Shown piece after piece: positions 56,321-64,000 of a DNA stretch of 64,000 nt (its first letter is position 1; every line of letters begins with the position of its first letter). The DNA comes from Puffinus mauretanicus (Eukaryota; Chordata; Aves; Procellariiformes; Procellariidae): assembly GCA_023333565.1 (NCBI GenBank), contig JAJKFH010000205.1, positions 62,001-126,000 of the forward strand, written 5' to 3'. Position numbers and translations under genes: made by a program. The notes beneath the pieces were generated by a model. The model searched no databases. It had not been told where the DNA came from and saw only the letters and a program-made list of their open reading frames with translations.

Positions 56321-59300
56321 CATGATTTCAGGGGAACGGTCGAGCGTGCGCTAAGTGCTTTGCTGGACGGGGGCCAGGGCCTTCAGCACCTCGCAGGCTG
56401 GAGCTCTGTTGCCTGCCCTTCGCTATTTATCGAGCCCCTTCTGCCTGCAAAGCTCCGGGCGAGCCTGGCTTTTGTCCCCGCACGGACCCAGCCCCGTGTC
56501 CACCGGGGATGCCGGAGGAATCGGGCAGACAGTAGCTACCCGAGCTTGAATTTTGTTGGACTGCAAAAATTAAGGTGGCTCTTACAATTGCACCCATAAT
56601 GAAGGCAAAAAGTGGGGTCCCACACTCTATATCCCCTCCGCAAGAAGAAAAGCAGTAACCCCAACCGATTAGAAACATATTTCAGAGGGAAGAGCCATGC
56701 GTCTCCCATTAGTATAGGTTTTCAGAGTGACGATAGCTCAACCTCTCAACCCCCCAAGCTTCCCTTAACAGAGGAGACTAAAGCAGACAGCGTAACGGTG
56801 AATTAAATGTCTCTGCACAGAGACGCAGCGATGGGGTTACTGCATCCTCCTCCCGGCCGCACTCGCTGCCTCCCATCAGCGTTGCTGTGCATCAGCTATC
56901 AGGTTTCCGACGGACAATCCCATGCCATTAACAGATGGCTTATCCAGACAGGACAACAAGAAACCAGCTGAGGCCTCTAATTTGACCTTCCTACTTTTTC
57001 AGAGGGCAGGAGGCATGGCTGAGCCATCCATGGAGGCCAACATAAACACCAAACCAGCAGCGCCCTGTGCCCCAGCGAATCCCTCATCCTCTACGAACTA
57101 AAAATGGCCATGCTGCCCTTCTAGTGAGGCACCAAAACCCCTGCAAAAAGCTCTCTCACCCCCACTGCTGTCCCAGGGAGGGACACAGCCACCCTGGTGC
57201 TCAGGGGCCCGTTGGGTCCCACTGCTGTAGTTGCTGCAACATGCAGGTACTTCTCCTGCCTCAGGAGAAGATGCAGGTAAAGCTATTTTCCCTTCCAGAC
57301 TCGGCTCAGTTGGGTCTCAGGTTGCTCCAAGTTGCTTTATCTCACCTGCTACCTGTACCAGCAAACAGCAGTTTTTGCTCCGAGCCACTGCATTTTGCTA
57401 TGAAGCAACTGTCGCATTAGCTCTAGCCCAGAAGCAGCGACATCCATGCAGGGAGCACCTCGGGAGAGAAGATGCTGGGGAAAAAAATAGCTCAATGGGC
57501 TGGACATGGGATGACAGGGAGCTCCCAATTAGCCAGGATGACCGGGACCAGCCTGGATCCCGACTCAGATCCTGGCTCACCTCTCAACCATCTCCGTCAA
57601 TCAGCATGGAGCAGGAGGATTTGGCAGAGAGCTTCAACGCTGCCCTGGGAGCTGGCACCTCTGCCCAGGCGCCGGCAGCACACGCCGGGCAGCCCACGCG
57701 GGGCACGCAGGGACGCGCCGGCTGCTCCGCGCGGCTGCTCTGTGGGCACCGGTGTTTCCTGCCCGCGCCTCCGGCTGCCGCTGCCTCCGCTGCGCCCCTG
57801 GGCCACGTGTCCTGCAGCTTCTCAGCTCCAGTTCCTCTGTCCCCCCCCAAAATCCTTATCAACTGCAGGGGAAACTAGAGGAGATGCACAGGGAGATTAG
57901 GAGATGCTCTGCAGCTACATCGCTCTGCGGGTCGGAGGAGAGGATGCGAGGAACCGCCCTTCCCTCCTCCATCTCGCACACCCATGTTACAGGATGGAGC
58001 AGGGAGGCAAAGGTCCTGCCCAGACGTCACCCTGCTCCTACGTGGCTCTGTGGACCTCTCCCCAGGCTGACCCAGACCTTGCTGCTCCACCAGCTTTAGC
58101 CTCAGGCAGGTGGCCTTCGAGAGCTCACGAACATCCTCCTGATGCTAGAAGCAGAGAGAGCTGCGGGCTGGCAGCTGCCTATCCTGTATCGTCAGCACAT
58201 CTCTCCTGCTCACTCTCAGCTGCAAGAAAATACGAGTTAAAAACCCAAAGCTGATCCCTCAAGTGAGCAAAGCAGGATGCTGCTACCTCGCAGCCTCTGC
58301 CCACAGCCCAGCACAGACCAGGGACCTCAAGGCTGGCAGTTTCCACTCTGCTGGTCTCAGCCTTCGAGGGACAACTTCATGCTCAGACCCACCTGGCCTG
58401 AGCCACCTCCGTGCCAGCGCTGCCACCACATCCATCACCACCGCTTGGCCCCAGCGCAGCTGAGAAGGTGGCGTTGGATCCATCTCTGCCTCCGGTGGGC
58501 TGCCCGGCCTCGGGCAAAGCACTCCAGCTCCTTCCGCAGCCTCCGCTGCACAGCCCCCTTGGTTGTACCCCTGGAGCCGGGGGGACAAGCATGTCACCAG
58601 GGGAGCTTATCAGTCCAGAGCAAACTGGGCTCTGCTACAAACACCACACCAGTGTGTCCATCCCAAAGCCAGACAAGAAACCACAACAGCAAATAAAGCA
58701 AAGGAGCAGAGGTAGGACACCGATCCTGAGACACGGTCACTTGTTGCAGTCACAGCCCAAGCCCCTGCTGAAGCACCAGGAGCCCCCCGTCCCCAGATCC
58801 CTCCACGTCCCACGAGCAGCCCTGCCTCCGGGCACCAACAGGGAGAGGGAGGAAGACAGGCTTGGAGAAATGGGGGTAGGAGACATCCCCTAATGCATCC
58901 TGCCCTAATGCCGGCTACCGGCCAGTTAATTAGCAGGGTTATTACAGGGAACACCTCCCCAGAGGGACCGGCCCTCTGCTCTCCCAGCTCCTCTCTCCCC
59001 TGAGGCTGTTTTGCTCCCGGCAGGGCCTTTGGCAGGGGGGTTTGCAGGGCACACGGGGGAGCTTGCTGGATGCAAAAAGCAAGCGTTGCCCCAGTCCCAC
59101 AGCCGGGCTCTCGTCCCCGAGCAGATGACCTTCTCGCACGGGATGCTACGCTCCTGCTGGCTCTCCCAGTCTCCCCCAAGCTTTCTCCCATGGAAGCATC
59201 CCATGCAAGCTAGTCACTGGGGCTCCCTTCGCAGCCCAAGGAGGGACGGGCACTCCAGTCCGGCCCTACACGAGTGCACAAGGTAGGTGGGAAGAAACTT

Positions 59301-60081
59301 CTTAGAAGTACACATCTCCTCCATGACTACTGGAGAGAGCACATCTGGCCCATACCCCGTCTCTGGGGTAGCCAGCAGGGAACACCTTGGGAAGAGCAAA
59401 GAACAGGGCAAGTCCATTTGACATCTCCCCCCCAGATACCTCCCATCACCCATCACTTTGCAGTTTGGGGTCTCTTAGCGGTTACCTTATCTGTCTACAG
59501 CAGGGTGCAGGCACCCAGTTTTAGGATAGCCAGTAGGAGAAGGGGTGAACCCCAAGCAGCACAACTAGTCTGCAAAGTATGAAAGCAGGGTCACAGTTCA
59601 CGGTGCAGAATTCACCCAGCTCAGTGCTGGGTCTGGGAAGCATGAACGTCCCCCCTTGCTGGACACCAGTGATCCCGGGGGAGGGAACAACATGTCACCC
59701 TGTCCCCACAGCATAGCCCTGCGAGGGCAGCGGTGGGGAGCTCATGGAGACGGGCAGCTAGATGGCAAACACCAGGTGAGGGCCCCAACCATCCTCCTCC
59801 TGGGGTGCTTCGGGGCTCCCTCTTGTCCTCCATGGAAATATTGTCTGAGCGAAGTTGTGGGGTTTCGTACTGGGATTTCTGGATTGTGCTGAACCCCAAG
59901 CTGGGCATCCAGGGCTGCTGGCCATATCCACTCCCACGAGCAAGGCTGGCACCCATGAGAGTCCTGGACTGGTTGAACCTTCACCATGCAGGAGATGGGA
60001 GCACGTTTCCACCCCAAATACCAGCAGAGCAACTCCAGTTAGAGTAAAGCCCCAGATTTGCTTGCACAGACGCTGCTCTGA

Positions 60082-60162
60082 AGATGAAATAAGGCTGGTG
60101 GCCTCATTCTCTTAGAATAAGAGAATTCTTATTCTCTTCTCCAGATGAAATAAGGCTGGCGG
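60082..60162 (+). repeat. short direct repeat flanking an inverted repeat
   Basis: AGATGAAATAAGGCTGGTGG (60082) recurs with one change at 60143. Between them AGAATAAG and CTTATTCT form 8-bp inverted arms around AGAATT. Confidence 0.75.
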
Positions 60163-63100
60163 CAGCCTGCAGAGCTACCCTTCAGTCGTCAGCCTGGTCT
60201 GTTTGAGAGGCGCAAGCTTCCACTGACTCAAATGGAAAGGGGAAGCTCAGCACCGGTGCTTCTGGACAGACTGTCTGTCTAGGGATGACTCCGCAAGCCA
60301 CCCCCAAGGTGACCTTTTTCCTGCGTGGCATCGAGGGCTCCATCCCCCTCAGCCCTGCCTGGGCGAGAAATGTAACGACCTTACAGGAGGACAACAAAAT
60401 GGTGGGAGGACGGGGGAAGCTGAAGATCTGAGAGCCCAGCTCCTCCAGCCTGCCCCTCCCGCTCTCCCTCCCTCCCGGGTGGACGCGCAGTGGTAAGGAG
60501 ATCCGAGAGGTACCGCAGAGGGCAGGGATGGATCGATGGACCCGACACAGCGCTGCGTCTCGGCATGGAAGGGCGCGAGATGCTCAAGAAAGCTGCTCCC
60601 TGCGCAGGTGTCTCCCATCGAAGGGCCCAACAGGGAGCACTTCTGTGCAACATCCCCGCATCCCTCTCCTTCAGCTCACAGCGTCACCGATGTCCCCAGA
60701 CTCTCAGCCAGCTGGAGGACTCCTACCCACTGCCAGGGCCGCCTGGAAGGGGAAGGTGATGGGACCAAGCAGGCTGACAAAAAACAAGCAGGGAAGAAGG
60801 GCAGACGTGGCAATCCAGCGGTTCCTGAGTGCAGTCAAAGGCACAGCTCAGCAGCTCACAGCACGACAGCCGGGAGCTTGGCAGGGCCAACGAGGAAGCC
60901 CGGGCAGAGGTGGATCTGGGGACTTGGGTGTCCAACAGCCGCAAGCTCTCCTTGGAGCTCTTTGGGGATTTTTGCACCCAATATAGATGCCTTCTTGACT
61001 CTTTCATGGCGGGGAGCCATGCCCCACCACAAAGCGAACGGAGACAAGAGTAACCACACACTGTCCCCAGGAGAGGGCACAAAGGCGAGGAGTGAAAACT
61101 GAAGGACAGAAAAGATTTGTCACGCTGGCCGTAAATGCCAGTGATGTTCAGATGCCATGACTCAGTCTTCATCCATCCCACCAGTCGATGCAACCAAGTT
61201 TCCGTGACAGTGATTTAGCAGCAAAGATGACTGCTGGCCAGGACATTCAATGGGCAGCAGGGAGAGGGCTCGTTCTGTCCCTGCCAGGAGCTCTTCAGTG
61301 TCAGGGTAAAGTTGGGAAGAGAAGAATAGGGTAAAGATCCCATCTGCTGCTGAGCCATTTGAGGTCACCACAACAGCCCAACCTCTTCCCCCACCATGCT
61401 CAACTCCAAAGCTGTTTCGAGACAGCAAGGACTGAGTATTCACTAAAGCACAGATGTGATTTCCAGATGTGCCCTCCCCTCGATCTCCCTGTGTGCCATT
61501 ATCTGCGGGAGAGGCCAGCGGGCTGTACTGTCTCCACTGATAACGCAGGGGGTAGCTGAGGCACCTCCTCGTGTCACCTCCTCCTCCTCGGACTCTCCAC
61601 ACGAGTCCCTTCCACCCACCGCACCGTGAACCAGAGAAACAGGCAGAGTTACCAGAGTGGCTGCTGGTGAAATCAAACCTGCTCTGTCCCAAAGCGGTTA
61701 AAAATGGAAACAATGAATCTCCCCTTCCCTTTTCACCAGTTTTGCTCTATCTACACTAGCCACGATGGGACCACTGATGGTGCTGGCTTCACCTTCCATC
61801 GCCAAGGCAAGGGTACGGTTGGTAACCAGTCAATGGCATCTTCTTACAGCACCATCCAACTGAAGATCTTCAGGCACTGAGCAGATACCACCTAAGCCAC
61901 GCACCGCCCTAGCAGGAGACATTATCTTCAGTTTACGTGGGAGAAACAGGAGCTCTTGGTGATGGTCTTCATGCCAGGCTCCTCTACCACTTGCATTTGT
62001 TTTTTTCTTAATGACCTCACCTGGGATTTATTTGGCCCCCAAAACTGGAGACCTCCTCCTGCTTGCACACCAACCTGCTCCATGGTTCCTACCAAACCTG
62101 ATGTGCCAATGCTCCAAAATTTCATGCCCTCACCTCTAGGCCTTTTCATAACATGCCCCAGAGCCTGAGCTGCTGGGGATTACGGGGATCATACTCCAAC
62201 CAGCAGCAAGACCTTGAGAACAGGCTGACACAAGGCATTAAATGACATATGAGACACTGAAGAGGAAAAAAAAAAAAAAAAACAAACCAATTTCTACTGT
62301 TTTGCTGGGTCATAAAGCCAAGTTGTGTCCCAGCAGAACCAACTCCCTGCTGCTCAGCAAACCCGGCACCTCTCGGGGTCTGCTCTGGGAGCTGGGGCAG
62401 CTTTTTGGTCCTCTGAAGTTGAGGAGGGCTGTGAGCTGGCAAGGATGAGCAGCACAAGGACTGCAGGCTCGAAGGAGAGGGGGGTATCCAAAGTACCCCG
62501 GGATCCTGGCCAGAGGAACCAGAGGTGGATGAGTGACGCCTGTGGGACAGGCGCTGGCAGAGGTACCCGAGCACGGCAGCTCGGAGAGACGAGGCAGCAG
62601 GCTCTGCTTCTGCTCTGATGCAGCCCAGGAGCACGAGGGCCTTGCCCTTCGCTCGTGCCGAGAAGGACCACGTCAGGCAGCGCCCGAACGCTCAGCAAAC
62701 AAACCGAGCCAGCCCCCGCCCCACCTCTCCGCCAGCTGGAAAGCAGATTTATGAGGCGCAGATTTACAGGGCAGGGTGCCAAGGGGGTTAAAGTCCTCTT
62801 GGACATCCCGTGCTCCCAACACGGCCAAGCCCCCACCCCCGTTATCTGACCTGGCTTATGGGCTGGGGGCTGCACATGTGGAAACACCCCCAAGAGAGGG
62901 CGAGGAGGAGGGATGAAGGACGCACCGGCACACGCAGAAGGGATGTCCTTTAATCACCACATCACCCGGCACTTCTGGGAGCAAGTAAACAGGAAAAAGA
63001 CTCTCGAGCAGCTGCTCTGCCCAGCGTCCCCGCAGGGCACAGCCTGCGCGAGAGCCTTCCTTCTCGGTGACAACGGTTTCCAACCCTGGCCGGTCTGGCC

Positions 63101-64000
63101 CTAGCGTGGATAGATGCTCAAATGGAGCAGGATGGGGCCCTGCACAGCTCAAGCCCGGGAGGAGAGGAGCAAGGCGCACCGCAGAGTGAATCGGGGGAGC
63201 TCCAGCAGAGATGGAGAGCAGGGCACCGCCGCGCTGGAGCAGCTCACGGTGTCCGGGGGCAGCAGAGCAGCCACAGCATCGCTGCGTGCCGCCGCAAGCG
63301 CCGCAGCCCTCCCGCACCCGCCCCTCCAGGAGCCACGATCCCGGCAGCGCAGCGGGACGGACCGCAGCACGGTGACCGCGCATCCCGCTCCTGGGTGATG
63401 GGTTTTGAAGCTAGAAAAGGCAACCCAAGGCAACCTCAGTCCCTGAGGACAATTTACCCCGCGGTTGCTGCCCCAAGGACCAGCAGCGACCGCGTCTGCG
63501 GGAAGGCAGCAGTCGGGCAGGTACCCCCGTGCGGGTAAAGACCGGCGGTGAGCAGAGAGGCTGAGCTGCAAATGCGAGGCAGCACAGCTCTGGGCGCGGT
63601 GATTTCATGTGTCAAGGCAGAAAAAAAAGTCACATTCCGAAAAAATAGAAAATGAATGCGTTTGTCATGGGTCGGGGAGAAAAACCAACCCGTTAAGCAG
63701 GGTCCTGCCCCTTCTGCCGTGGCTGTCAGCCATTGCATCCTCAAGGCCAGTGGACAAAGTCAGCTCAGCAAAGCATCCCGTTCATGGAAGCTCAAGTGCT
63801 GGACCACGACCTTCGCTGGGACAATTTTAAAACAACGATGTGGGTTTGCCTGCCTGCGGGCGGCCAGGCGGGCACCGTATTAACAGCGCGAGAAGACACG
63901 ATTGACCAAAACCTGACCAGAACCACAAGTGTTTGCAAACAGAAGGTAGGAGCTGCAGAGGAAAGCAAGGGAGCGGTCCGTTCCAGACTCTGGAAGGCCT

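Larger units (their letters stand above)
49440..64000 (-). other. PLCG1: PLCG1 intron 1 (5' part runs off the window)
   Basis: Exon 1, expected to encode about 72 residues of the N-terminal PH domain including the start codon, is not found on the minus strand up to 64000. The intron therefore exceeds 14.5 kb. It contains a good CR1 3' end (51355-51509), a second CR1 scrap (55508-55590), A-rich tracts (55246-55266, 55587-55634, 56260-56320), GC-rich sequence around 53880-54150 and a small repeat near 60082-60162. Long open frames here have no recognisable domains. Confidence 0.8.

Noticed and set aside
1..64000. CRISPR arrays, bacterial operons, tRNA/rRNA genes, viral gene remnants
   Set aside because: No supporting structure was seen; the window is vertebrate nuclear DNA with only LINE fragments as mobile sequence.

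Overview
This is a vertebrate nuclear genomic window, most likely from a bird. Genes are split by many short GT-AG introns, and several CR1-type LINE fragments are present, one with the usual avian 3' end. No bacterial gene structure, CRISPR array, tRNA or rRNA was seen. Two protein-coding genes are recognised from their translations, and they lie tail to tail.

Positions 1-12731 have no convincing coding sequence and are read as 5' intronic sequence of ZHX3 (+ strand). ZHX3 has one large coding exon (12734-15509) with two C2H2 zinc fingers and five homeodomains. A 1.5 kb intron and a terminal exon holding only the last 11 coding bases (17053-17063) follow. Its 3' UTR may end at a proximal poly(A) signal (18208) or a distal one (22835). 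An old CR1 copy in reverse orientation lies between the two signals.

PLCG1 (phospholipase C gamma 1) fills the rest on the minus strand. Its poly(A) signal is at 23370-23375, and 31 coding exons run from the C-terminus (stop at 23939) up to 49439. These match exons 2-32 of the mammalian gene and encode, in protein order, the end of the N-terminal PH domain, EF hands, X-box, split PH, two SH2 domains, SH3, Y-box, C2 domain and the C-terminal tail. Exon 1, with the start codon, is not in the window, so 49440-64000 is intron 1.

The two genes are not known to share a pathway. ZHX3 is a nuclear homeodomain repressor and PLCG1 a receptor-tyrosine-kinase effector. Their side-by-side convergent layout matches the PLCG1-ZHX3 block on human chromosome 20. 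I found no undescribed system. The points most worth checking are splice details: a 23-nt PLCG1 microexon, two tandem-CAG/AAG acceptors, an in-frame exon carrying all three linker regulatory tyrosines, and the tiny ZHX3 terminal exon. Candidate intronic regulatory elements come second.
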